DNA from: an uncultured Ectothiorhodospiraceae bacterium
GTDB lineage: Bacteria > Pseudomonadota > Gammaproteobacteria > UBA9214
Assembly (NCBI GenBank): GCA_947258515.1
Contig: CAMYIO010000037.1
Location: 1-33,103 of the forward strand
Direction of reading: 5' to 3'
DNA length: 33,103 nt
The notes under the pieces were generated by a model. The model saw only the letters and a list, made by a program, of their open reading frames with translations, had not been told where the DNA came from and did not search any database. A program made the translations under genes and the position numbers. Below are positions 1 through 8,150 of this stretch, in pieces (the stretch's first letter is position 1; each line of letters opens with the position of its first letter).

Positions 1-97
1 GATTGCGCCGATTGCGATGGAAGAGGGGCTGCGTTTCGCGATACGCGAGGGTGGCCGCACCGTCGGCGCCGGCGTGGTCTCCAGGATTATCGAGTAA
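1..97 (+). CDS. tuf: Elongation factor Tu, C-terminal fragment (truncated by window start)
   Basis: Encodes ...[31 protein letters not shown]; nucleotide-identical to the 3' end of the complete tuf gene at 16650-16746. Confidence 0.95.
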   Translation, partial: IAPIAMEEGLRFAIREGGRTVGAGVVSRIIE

Positions 98-101
98 ACG
101 G
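1..101 (+). repeat. Direct repeat of tuf 3' end (second copy at 16650-16750)
   Basis: 101 nt read as identical by eye, running 4 nt past the stop codon (ACGG); diverges at 102 / 16751. The 5' extent is unknown because the window begins here. Confidence 0.95.
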
Positions 102-134
102 GGTGTGGCAGCGGACCGCGTCCGCTAATGAAAT

Positions 135-210
135 AGGCCAGTAGCTCAATTGGCAGAGCGACGGTCTCCAAAACCGTAGGTTGGGGGTTCGATTCCCTCC
201 TGGCCTGCCA
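135..210 (+). tRNA. trnW: tRNA-Trp (anticodon CCA, 168-170)
   Basis: Cloverleaf: acceptor AGGCCAG/CTGGCCT, anticodon stem ACGGT-CTCCAAA-ACCGT, GGTTCGATTC T-arm, genomically encoded CCA end. Canonical position between tuf and secE. Confidence 0.95.
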
Positions 211-250
211 ATCGTGGCAGGGTTATTTACAGCAGTTGAAACAGGGTCAG

Positions 251-628
251 ATGAACGCAAAAGCTGAAACAGAGAGTAACCGGTTTGACAGCCTGAAACT
301 TGGTATCGCGGTACTGCTACTGGCAGCCGGCATTGTTGCTTTTTACCGCTATGATGACCAGTTGCTGGTTCTGCGTGTACTGGGCCTGCTCGCCGTGGCG
401 GGTATATCCGTGTTTATTGCGGCGCAATCAGGTACCGGCAAGAACATCATCGGTTTTATCCGGGGTGCGCAGACCGAGGTTCGCAAGGTGGTCTGGCCTA
501 CCCGGGCCGAAACCGTGCAGACAACGCTGGCAGTGCTCCTGATGGTGTTTCTGGTCGGGATATTTCTCTGGTTGCTGGACATGCTGCTGCTGTGGGCAAT
601 CCAGCTGCTGACCGGACAGGGAAGCTGA
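251..628 (+). CDS. secE: Preprotein translocase subunit SecE
   Basis: [13 protein letters not shown]... with transmembrane segments and the [20 protein letters not shown] motif; start chosen at the internal ATG 251 rather than ORF start 236. Confidence 0.93.
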   Translation: MNAKAETESNRFDSLKLGIAVLLLAAGIVAFYRYDDQLLVLRVLGLLAVAGISVFIAAQSGTGKNIIGFIRGAQTEVRKVVWPTRAETVQTTLAVLLMVFLVGIFLWLLDMLLLWAIQLLTGQGS

Positions 629-630
629 CG

Positions 631-1164
631 ATGTCATTGCAATGGTATGTGGTACACGCGTATTCGGGTTTCGAAAACCAGGTGAAACGCGCCCTGGAAG
701 AACGCATCAGCCGCGCGGAAATGAGTGAGTCGTTCGGCCAGATACTGGTACCGACAGAAGAAGTGGTCGAGATGCGCGAGGGCAACAAGCGTCGCAGTGA
801 ACGCAAGTTTTTTCCTGGTTATGTACTCGTGCAGATGGACATGAACGAAGATACCTGGCACCTGGTGAAAGACGCGCCGAAAGTGCTGGGTTTTATCGGC
901 GGAACCAGCGACAAGCCTGCGCCCATATCGGACCGCGAGGCCGATGCTATCCTGCAGCGTGTGCAGGAAGGTGTCGACAAGCCGCGGCCGAAGGTACTGT
1001 TCGAGGTGGGCGAGGTGGTGCGTGTCACCGATGGTCCGTTCAATGATTTCAATGGTGTTGTAGAAGAAGTGAATTATGAAAAAAGCCGGTTGCGTGTGTC
1101 GGTACTGATTTTCGGCCGCTCAACCCCGGTCGAGCTGGCGTTCAGCCAGGTAGAAAAGGCGTAA
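631..1164 (+). CDS. nusG: Transcription termination/antitermination protein NusG
   Basis: [26 protein letters not shown]... NGN domain and KOW motif ([20 protein letters not shown]); start at ATG 631, 2 nt after the secE stop. Confidence 0.96.
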   Translation: MSLQWYVVHAYSGFENQVKRALEERISRAEMSESFGQILVPTEEVVEMREGNKRRSERKFFPGYVLVQMDMNEDTWHLVKDAPKVLGFIGGTSDKPAPISDREADAILQRVQEGVDKPRPKVLFEVGEVVRVTDGPFNDFNGVVEEVNYEKSRLRVSVLIFGRSTPVELAFSQVEKA

Positions 1165-1173
1165 TTGAAATAC

Positions 1174-1240
1174 CTGTAGGAGCGCTCCGCGAGCGCGATT
1201 GTTTTTGTACAGGGATCGCGGATGCGATCCGCTCCTACAG
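1174..1240 (+). repeat. Inverted pair of GTAG-type REP-like palindromes (REPIN-like)
   Basis: CTGTAGGAGCGCTCCGCGAGCGCGAT ... ATCGCGGATGCGATCCGCTCCTACAG. Outer ends are complementary; each half contains its own hairpin (CGCTC-CGC-GAGCG; GCGGAT-CGC-ATCCGC) beginning with GTAGGAGCG. Confidence 0.8.
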
Positions 1241-1252
1241 TTTAATTAAATA

Positions 1253-1280
1253 CAGGGGAGCCGCGAGGCGTTTGTACCCA
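1253..1280 (+). promoter_or_regulatory. Candidate ribosomal protein L1 binding site / L11-operon leader
   Basis: GGGGAGCCGCGAGGCGTTTGTACCC: GCC-GCGA-GGC hairpin with asymmetric internal loop closed by GGG/CCC, directly 5' of rplK, resembling known L1 mRNA sites. Confidence 0.55.
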
Positions 1281-1293
1281 ACAGGAGTAATAG

Positions 1294-1722
1294 ATGGCTA
1301 AGAAAATAGAGGCTTATATCAAGCTGCAGGTACCTGCAGGCGAGGCCAACCCGAGTCCGCCCGTCGGCCCGGCTCTGGGCCAGCATGGCGTCAACATCAT
1401 GGAGTTCTGCAAGGCGTTCAATTCGCAAACGCAGAAGGCCGAGAAGGGCTTGCCGACCCCGGTCGTGATCACGGTGTACTCTGACCGCAGTTTCACTTTT
1501 GTCACCAAGACGCCACCGGCGTCCATTTTGCTGAAGAAGGCTGCCGGCGTCCCGAAGGGTTCCAGCACGCCGAATACCGACAAGGTCGGCAAGGTCAGCC
1601 GCGCCCAGCTGGAAGAAATCGCCACGACCAAGATGGCTGATCTGAACGCGACCGATATGGACGCTGCTGTACAGATTATCGCCGGTACTGCCCGCAGTAT
1701 GGGCCTTGATGTGGAGGGTTGA
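1294..1722 (+). CDS. rplK: 50S ribosomal protein L11
   Basis: [43 protein letters not shown]...; RBS AGGAG upstream. Confidence 0.97.
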   Translation: MAKKIEAYIKLQVPAGEANPSPPVGPALGQHGVNIMEFCKAFNSQTQKAEKGLPTPVVITVYSDRSFTFVTKTPPASILLKKAAGVPKGSSTPNTDKVGKVSRAQLEEIATTKMADLNATDMDAAVQIIAGTARSMGLDVEG

Positions 1723-1726
1723 GGGC

Positions 1727-2422
1727 ATGGCCAGGCTAACGAAACGCGCACAGGCGACGAATGAAAAAGTAACCCCCGGCAAGCTCTACAGCTTTGAAGA
1801 AGCGCTGGGTTTGTTGAAGGAACTGTCCACGGTCAAGTTCACCGAGTCCGTCGATGTCAGTGTCAACCTTGGAATTGATCCGCGTAAATCCGACCAGGGA
1901 GTACGTGGTGCCACGGTGCTGCCAAACGGCACCGGCAAGACGGTGCGCGTGGCCGTCTTTACGCAGGGTGCGAATGCCGATGCCGCCATGGAAGCCGGGG
2001 CTGATATTGTCGGCATGGATGACCTTGCGGAAGAGGTTAAAAAGGGCAACATGGATTTTGACGTGGTGATCGCCTCACCGGATGCCATGCGTGTCGTCGG
2101 TACACTGGGCCAGATCCTGGGGCCGCGAGGACTGATGCCGAACCCCAAGGTGGGTACCGTTGCGCAGGACGTGGCCGCAGCCGTGAGGAATGCCAAGGCC
2201 GGTCAGGTACGTTACCGCACCGACAAGGGTGGCATCATCCATTGCCAGATTGGCCGGCTGGATTTCGAGATTGATTCCCTGAAGCAAAACCTGTCGGCGC
2301 TGCTGGCAGACCTGGTGAAGGCGAAGCCGACCTCCGCCAAGGGCATCTATATGAAAAAGCTGTCAGTGTCGACCACCATGGGGCCAGGGCTCCAGGTTGA
2401 TCATACTTCACTGATTGAATAG
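1727..2422 (+). CDS. rplA: 50S ribosomal protein L1
   Basis: [15 protein letters not shown]...; ...[14 protein letters not shown]...; start chosen at 1727. Confidence 0.96.
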   Translation: MARLTKRAQATNEKVTPGKLYSFEEALGLLKELSTVKFTESVDVSVNLGIDPRKSDQGVRGATVLPNGTGKTVRVAVFTQGANADAAMEAGADIVGMDDLAEEVKKGNMDFDVVIASPDAMRVVGTLGQILGPRGLMPNPKVGTVAQDVAAAVRNAKAGQVRYRTDKGGIIHCQIGRLDFEIDSLKQNLSALLADLVKAKPTSAKGIYMKKLSVSTTMGPGLQVDHTSLIE

Positions 2423-2468
2423 AAATTCCGGGCGGGCCGCAGGCCCGTTCGTACAGGTTTGACGCTGC

Positions 2469-2519
2469 GATGTACAGGGTTGTACGAGCGTCGCGAAAGT
2501 CAGGGACGACATATAGCGA
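2469..2519 (+). repeat. Degenerate copy of rplJ-upstream hairpin repeat (copy 1)
   Basis: GATGTACAGGGTTGTACGAGCGTCGCGAAAGTCAGGGACGACATATAGCGA; same architecture as copies at 2642 and 2693 (GTAC-AGGGTT-GTAC hairpin, then TCGC...GTC AGG GAC...GCGA). Confidence 0.6.
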
Positions 2520-2537
2520 TTCCGGTTTAACCGGTGG

Positions 2538-2632
2538 CCGTCAAAGACCGCAGGTTGCGGGCGAGGTGATTGATCGCCGGCTTTAATTGTCCTGTCACTG
2601 ACAGGGTGGCCTGCGTAGAGGGTGGCGTCGAG
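2538..2632 (+). promoter_or_regulatory. Candidate L10 leader (L10(L12) autoregulatory RNA)
   Basis: TCAAAGACCGCAGG...CCTGCGTAGAGGGTGG: closing stem CGCAGG (2549-2554)/CCTGCG (2610-2615) with internal hairpins GGCGA...TCGCC (2560-2578) and CCTGTC-ACT-GACAGG (2591-2605); position upstream of rplJ. Confidence 0.7.
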
Positions 2633-2641
2633 ACAGTATTC

Positions 2642-2741
2642 GATGCACAGGGATGTGCAAGTGTCGCGTGAGGCAGGATGCCGGAAGCGACCGATGTACA
2701 GGGTTGTACACATGTCGCGTGAGGCAGGATGCCGGAAGCGA
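2642..2741 (+). repeat. Tandem two-hairpin repeat (copies 2 and 3, 51-nt period)
   Basis: Copy 2 (2642-2690): TGCACA-GGGA-TGTGCA hairpin plus TCGC-GTGA-GGCA-GGA-TGCC-...-GCGA. Copy 3 (2693-2741): TGTACA-GGGT-TGTACA plus the same second module. The 29-nt tract TGTCGCGTGAGGCAGGATGCCGGAAGCGA is identical at 2662-2690 and 2713-2741. Confidence 0.9.
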
Positions 2742-2855
2742 ACTGTCTTAAAGTCACATAAGCTGCACCGGTGCTGCTTGCCGGTGTGTAGTCAATAAAG
2801 TGGAAGCAACCGGTGGCCATGTTGCCGTCGGTGAATTCCTGATGAGGTAAACGCA

Positions 2856-3386
2856 ATGGCATTAACTCTTGATGAGAAAAAAGCTGTTGTTGCTGAAGTT
2901 TCTGAAGTTGCCAAAGGGGCCTACTCGGCCGTTGCCGCGGAATACTGCGGTCTGACAGTCGAGCAGCTGACGAGCCTGCGTATCAAGGCGCGCGAGGATA
3001 ATGTCTATCTGCGCGTCGTGAAGAATACGCTGGCAAGGCGTGCCCTGGAGAATACCGACTTTGCGTGCATGAGTGAACGACTGACCGGTCCGTTGATCCT
3101 GGCATTTTCCCGGGAAGATCCGGGTGCTGCGGCGCGTGTGGCCAAGGACTTTGCCAAGGGTAATGACAAGTTCCAGGTCACCATGCTGTCGGTCGGCGGC
3201 GAGTTGCTTGAACCGACAGATATCGACAAGTTGGCCAGGCTCCCGACCCGCGACCAGGCAATCAGTATGCTGATGTCCGTCATGCTGGCACCGACAGAGA
3301 AGTTTGTCCGTACCCTCAATGAGGTACCGGGCAAGCTGGTTCGTACGGTAGCCGCTATTCGCGAGCAGAAACAGCAGGCAGCTTAA
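2856..3386 (+). CDS. rplJ: 50S ribosomal protein L10
   Basis: MALTLDEKKAVVAEVSEVAKGAYSAVAAEYCGLTVEQLTSLRIKARE... Confidence 0.96.
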   Translation: MALTLDEKKAVVAEVSEVAKGAYSAVAAEYCGLTVEQLTSLRIKAREDNVYLRVVKNTLARRALENTDFACMSERLTGPLILAFSREDPGAAARVAKDFAKGNDKFQVTMLSVGGELLEPTDIDKLARLPTRDQAISMLMSVMLAPTEKFVRTLNEVPGKLVRTVAAIREQKQQAA

Positions 3387-3435
3387 AGCTATTCATTACT
3401 TAAACTGATCAAAAATTTAACAGGAGTATTTCGTT

Positions 3436-3813
3436 ATGGCCGTTTCACAAGAAGAAATTCTGGAAACAATTTCAGGCATGTCTGTGATGGAGGTTGTTGA
3501 TCTGATCTCTGCCATGGAAGAAAAGTTTGGCGTATCTGCCGCAGCAGCCGTTGCTGTTGCGCCGGCGGCAGGTGGCGGTGAAGTTGCTGCCGCTGAAGAG
3601 AAGGACGAGTTCGATGTCGTCATGACCAGCTTTGGTGAGAACAAGGTTTCTGTCATCAAGGCCGTTCGCGGTATCACCGGTCTGGGTCTCAAGGAAGCAA
3701 AGGAAATGGTGGAAGGCGTGCCTTCTACCATTAAAGAAGCAGCTTCCAAGGATGAGTCCGCAGAGATCAAGAAGACGCTCGAAGGAGCAGGCGCTACTGT
3801 CGAGCTTAAATAG
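3436..3813 (+). CDS. rplL: 50S ribosomal protein L7/L12
   Basis: Ala-rich hinge followed by [42 protein letters not shown]... Confidence 0.97.
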   Translation: MAVSQEEILETISGMSVMEVVDLISAMEEKFGVSAAAAVAVAPAAGGGEVAAAEEKDEFDVVMTSFGENKVSVIKAVRGITGLGLKEAKEMVEGVPSTIKEAASKDESAEIKKTLEGAGATVELK

Positions 3814-3863
3814 GCGGTCTTGTAATCCATTTGTGATTGCAGCAACCGCGGGTATACAGGGTC

Positions 3864-3890
3864 GGCCGGTCACAGTTTCTGTGCCCGGCC
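3864..3890 (+). terminator. Strong hairpin in rplL-rpoB intergenic region (attenuator candidate)
   Basis: GGCCGG-T-CACAG-TTT-CTGTG-C-CCGGCC stem-loop; no good U-tract (followed by TGTCCTGCTTGTTG), so an attenuator or processing site rather than a strong terminator. Confidence 0.5.
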
Positions 3891-3914
3891 TGTCCTGCTT
3901 GTTGTAAATGAAAG

Positions 3915-3940
3915 GGCGCTTTGCGTAAGTACGAAGCGCC
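3915..3940 (+). promoter_or_regulatory. Second hairpin upstream of rpoB (possible RNA processing or regulatory structure)
   Basis: GGCGCTTTGCGTAAGTACGAAGCGCC: stem GGCGCTT/AAGCGCC extended by CGT/ACG with a bulge. Confidence 0.5.
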
Positions 3941-4013
3941 GGTTTGTGACTGTATAAAGGATTAACTGCCGCAGACACGCAGCTTTCTTCATACTTACTG
4001 GAGAGGAAAACCG

Positions 4014-7000
4014 ATGGCCTATAGCTTCACTGAGAAGAAACGAATTCGCAAGGACTTTGGCGAGCGCCACAGCATCCTGGATGTACCGTACCTGCTGGCG
4101 ACGCAGATCAATTCCTACCGCGACTTCCTGCAGGCAGATAAAGACGCCGATTCGCGTGGTGAAAAAGGCCTGCATGCGGCATTCAAATCGGTTTTCCCGA
4201 TCGTCAGTTATTCAGGCACGGCAGCGCTTGACTACGTCACCTACCGGCTCGGCGAGCCGGCATTCGACGTCAAGGAATGCCAGTTGCGCGGTCTTACCTA
4301 CGCCGCGCCGCTGCGTGCGCTGGTGCGTCTTATTATCTATGACAAGGACTCCCCGGCAAACGCCAGGAAGATCAAGGATATCAAGGAGCAGGAAGTCTAC
4401 ATGGGCGAACTGCCGTTGATGACGGACAACGGCACCTTCGTCATTAACGGTACCGAGCGGGTGATTGTTTCCCAACTGCACCGTTCGCCGGGTGTGTTTT
4501 TCGACCACGACAAGGGCAAGACCCATTCCTCCGGCAAGCTGTTGTTCTCCGCCCGGGTTATCCCGTACCGCGGTTCCTGGCTGGACATGGAGTTCGATCC
4601 AAAGGATTCACTGTTCGTGCGCATCGACCGTCGCCGCAAGCTGCCAGCCACGATCCTGTTGCGCGCGCTCGGCTACGAAAATGAGGAAATTCTCGATATC
4701 TTCTTCGATACCAATGATTTCCACATCACCAAGACTGAAGTAAAACTTAGCCTGGTTGCCGAGCGCCTGCGTGGTGAAATGGCCACGTTTGATATCAAGG
4801 CCAAGAGCAAGGTGATCGTTGAAGAGGGCCGCCGTATCACTGCGCGGCATATTCGCGAACTGGAAAAATCGGGCGTCAAGACACTGGTTGTGCCCGAGGA
4901 ATACCTGTTCGGCAAGATACTTGCCAACAATATCGTGGACAAGGAAACCGGTGAACTGCTGGCGGCTGCCAACGAAATTATTACTGAAGAGTTGCTGGAA
5001 AAACTGCGCGAGGCAGGTATCAAGGACATCCGCACGCTCTATGTAAACGACCTCGATCGTGGTCCCTATATCTCCAGCACCCTGCGCATCGATCCGACCA
5101 CCACCGAACTGGAGGCGATGGTCGAAATCTACCGCATGATGCGTCCCGGTGAACCGCCGACCAAGGACGCCGCGCAGAACCTGTTCAAGAACCTGTTCTT
5201 TTCCAGCGACCGCTATGACCTGTCGGCCGTGGGCCGCATGAAGTTCAACCGCCGCGTGGGCCGCGAGGAACTGACGGGCGAGGGGACACTGTCGAAAGAA
5301 GACATCCTCGATGTCATGAAGATCCTCATCGAGATTCGCAACGGCAACGGCTTCGTCGATGATATCGATCACCTCGGCAACCGCCGCATTCGCTGTGTCG
5401 GTGAAATGGCCGAGAATGTCTTCCGTATCGGCCTGGTCCGCGTCGAGCGTGCCGTCAAGGAGCGTCTCAGCCTGGCGGAATCGGAAAGCCTGATGCCGCA
5501 GGAACTGATCAACGCCAAGCCGGTTGCGGCTGCCACCAAGGAGTTCTTCGGCTCCAGCCAGCTGTCGCAGTTCATGGATCAGAACAACCCGCTTTCAGAA
5601 GTCACGCACAAGCGTCGTGTCTCGGCGCTTGGCCCGGGCGGTCTGACCCGCGAACGCGCCGGTTTCGAGGTGCGCGATGTGCACCCGACACATTATGGCC
5701 GTGTCTGTCCGATCGAGACGCCGGAAGGTCCGAACATCGGACTGATCAATTCACTGGCCGTCTATTCGCGTACCAACGAGTACGGTTTCCTGGAGACGCC
5801 GTATCGCAAGGTCAATAACGGGCGGGTCACCGATGACATTGAATACCTGTCCGCCATTGAAGAGGGCCGCTACATCATCGCCCAGGCGAATGCCGATGTG
5901 GATGCAAAGAATAATCTGACGGATGACCTGGTGACCTGTCGTCATAATAATGAATTCATGACCTCGACGCCTGACAAGGTCGACTATATCGACGTGTCAC
6001 CGAAGCAGATTGTATCGGTCGCCGCGGCCCTGATCCCGTTTCTTGAGCATGACGATGCCAACCGTGCCCTGATGGGTTCCAACATGCAGCGCCAGGCGGT
6101 ACCAACGCTGATTACCGAAAAACCGCTGGTCGGTACCGGTATCGAGCGTACCGTGGCCGTTGACTCCGGCGTTACCGTGGTCGCAAAGCGCGGTGGTGTA
6201 CTGGATTCCGTGGATGCCGGCCGTATCGTTGTGCGTGTCAATGACAATGAAACCGTCGCCGGTGAACCGGGCGTCGATATCTACAACCTGACCAAATACA
6301 CCCGTTCCAACCAGAATACCTGTATTAACCAGCGCCCGCTGGTGAAGCCGGGTGACGTGATTGCGCGCGGTGACGTGCTTGCCGACGGTCCCAGTACCGA
6401 CATGGGTGAGCTGGCGCTTGGCCAGAACCTGCTGGTCGCCTTCATGCCGTGGAACGGATACAACTTCGAGGACTCCATCCTGATTTCCGAGCGGGTGGTC
6501 GAGGAAGACCGTTTCACCACCATCCATATCGAAGAGCTGACCTGCGTGGCGCGTGATACCAAGCTGGGTTCCGAAGAGGTCACCGGCGACATCCCGAACG
6601 TCGGTGAAGGCGCACTCTCCAAGCTGGATGAGTCCGGCATTGTCTACATCGGTGCCGAGGTGAAGCCTGGCGATATCCTCGTCGGCAAGGTCACGCCGAA
6701 AGGCGAGACCCAGCTGACGCCGGAAGAAAAACTGTTGCGTGCCATCTTCGGCGAGAAAGCCGCCGACGTGAAGGACACCTCGCTGCGCGTGCCAAGTGGT
6801 ATGGATGGCACCGTGATCGATGTGCAGGTGTTCACCCGTGACGGTGTCGAGAAGGATGCCCGCGCATTGCAGATACAGGAAGACCAGCTGGCGCAGGTGC
6901 GCAAGGACCTCAACGATCAGCTGCGCATTATGGAAGACGACGTCTACACGCGTGTCGAGTCCATGCTGCAGGGCAAGGTGGCAGAAGGTGGTCCGAACAA

Positions 7001-8090
7001 ACTGGCTGCCGGTGCCAAGATCACCAGGGACTACCTTGCCAGCACCGGCCGTGACAAATGGTTTGAAATCCGTCTGCGCAACGAGGAAGCCAATGCCGAT
7101 CTCGAAAAGATTTCCGAACAGCTCAAGGACCTGCGCAAGGGCTTTGAAGAGCGCCTCGAGGACAAGCGCGTCAAGCTGACAAGCGGGGACGATCTTGCGC
7201 CTGGCGTGCTGAAGATGGTCAAGGTCTACCTGGCGGTGAAGCGTCGCGTGCAGCCGGGTGACAAGATGGCCGGCCGTCACGGTAACAAGGGTGTGATCTC
7301 CATGATCCAGCCGGTCGAGGATATGCCGTTTACGGCTGATGGTACCTCGGTGGATATCGTGCTCAATCCGCTGGGTGTGCCTTCACGTATGAATGTGGGC
7401 CAGGTGCTGGAGACGCATCTCGGCTGGGCTGCCAAGGGTCTCGGAATCAAGATCGGCAAGATGCTGGAAGCGAAGCGCAAGGTCGCCGAGCTGAGGCAGT
7501 TCCTGGACAAGATTTACAATAGCAGCGGCCGCAAGGAAGACCTCAAGTCACTGACCGACGAAGAAATACTCGAGCTGTCACATAATCTCGTCAAGGGTGT
7601 ACCGATGGCCACACCGGTCTTCGACGGTGCGCCGGAATCAGCCATCAAGTCCATGCTGGAGCTTGCAGACCTGCCGACGTCAGGGCAAACCACCCTGTAT
7701 GACGGTCGTACCGGTGACGCCTTCGACCGCGAGGTCACGGTCGGCTACATGTACATCATCAAGCTGAATCACCTGGTGGATGACAAGATGCACGCGCGAT
7801 CAACCGGTCCGTACAGTCTCGTCACACAGCAGCCGCTGGGCGGCAAGGCACAGTTCGGCGGACAACGCTTCGGTGAAATGGAGGTGTGGGCGCTGGAAGC
7901 CTACGGTGCCGCCTATACCCTGCAGGAAATGCTGACCGTGAAATCAGATGACGTCAATGGCCGTACCAAGATGTACAAGAACATTGTCGATGGCAACCAT
8001 CATATGGATGCCGGTATGCCCGAATCCTTCAACGTGCTGGTGAAAGAAATACGTTCGCTGGGACTCAATATTGAATTGGAACAGGATTAG
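4014..8090 (+). CDS. rpoB: DNA-directed RNA polymerase subunit beta
   Basis: 1358 aa; contains [33 protein letters not shown] (rifampicin-region, wild-type residues) and [15 protein letters not shown]. Confidence 0.99.
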   Translation: MAYSFTEKKRIRKDFGERHSILDVPYLLATQINSYRDFLQADKDADSRGEKGLHAAFKSVFPIVSYSGTAALDYVTYRLGEPAFDVKECQLRGLTYAAPLRALVRLIIYDKDSPANARKIKDIKEQEVYMGELPLMTDNGTFVINGTERVIVSQLHRSPGVFFDHDKGKTHSSGKLLFSARVIPYRGSWLDMEFDPKDSLFVRIDRRRKLPATILLRALGYENEEILDIFFDTNDFHITKTEVKLSLVAERLRGEMATFDIKAKSKVIVEEGRRITARHIRELEKSGVKTLVVPEEYLFGKILANNIVDKETGELLAAANEIITEELLEKLREAGIKDIRTLYVNDLDRGPYISSTLRIDPTTTELEAMVEIYRMMRPGEPPTKDAAQNLFKNLFFSSDRYDLSAVGRMKFNRRVGREELTGEGTLSKEDILDVMKILIEIRNGNGFVDDIDHLGNRRIRCVGEMAENVFRIGLVRVERAVKERLSLAESESLMPQELINAKPVAAATKEFFGSSQLSQFMDQNNPLSEVTHKRRVSALGPGGLTRERAGFEVRDVHPTHYGRVCPIETPEGPNIGLINSLAVYSRTNEYGFLETPYRKVNNGRVTDDIEYLSAIEEGRYIIAQANADVDAKNNLTDDLVTCRHNNEFMTSTPDKVDYIDVSPKQIVSVAAALIPFLEHDDANRALMGSNMQRQAVPTLITEKPLVGTGIERTVAVDSGVTVVAKRGGVLDSVDAGRIVVRVNDNETVAGEPGVDIYNLTKYTRSNQNTCINQRPLVKPGDVIARGDVLADGPSTDMGELALGQNLLVAFMPWNGYNFEDSILISERVVEEDRFTTIHIEELTCVARDTKLGSEEVTGDIPNVGEGALSKLDESGIVYIGAEVKPGDILVGKVTPKGETQLTPEEKLLRAIFGEKAADVKDTSLRVPSGMDGTVIDVQVFTRDGVEKDARALQIQEDQLAQVRKDLNDQLRIMEDDVYTRVESMLQGKVAEGGPNKLAAGAKITRDYLASTGRDKWFEIRLRNEEANADLEKISEQLKDLRKGFEERLEDKRVKLTSGDDLAPGVLKMVKVYLAVKRRVQPGDKMAGRHGNKGVISMIQPVEDMPFTADGTSVDIVLNPLGVPSRMNVGQVLETHLGWAAKGLGIKIGKMLEAKRKVAELRQFLDKIYNSSGRKEDLKSLTDEEILELSHNLVKGVPMATPVFDGAPESAIKSMLELADLPTSGQTTLYDGRTGDAFDREVTVGYMYIIKLNHLVDDKMHARSTGPYSLVTQQPLGGKAQFGGQRFGEMEVWALEAYGAAYTLQEMLTVKSDDVNGRTKMYKNIVDGNHHMDAGMPESFNVLVKEIRSLGLNIELEQD

Positions 8091-8150
8091 GAACGGTAGC
8101 GGCCGGTTGTATTCGCCCCGATACCAGATACTCCAGCTACAGGAGCAACG

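Noticed and set aside
2642-2741. Possible CRISPR-like array
   Set aside because: Only two good copies plus one diverged copy, with no spacer architecture and no cas genes; repeat units are complex double hairpins.
2408-2862. - strand ORFs (2408-2713, 2527-2862) with internally repeated peptide (ASGILPHAT...QPCTS)
   Set aside because: The peptide repetition is only the translation of the intergenic hairpin repeats; the region is a leader RNA, not coding.
5500-5650. Possible rifampicin-resistance substitution in rpoB, or streptomycin resistance in rpsL
   Set aside because: The rifampicin region ([30 protein letters not shown]) and S12 loops ([27 protein letters not shown]) read as wild type.
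5997-7280. 427-aa antisense ORF opposite rpoB (and 4608-5372, 254 aa)
   Set aside because: Same reason: codon-periodicity shadow of rpoB on the opposite strand.
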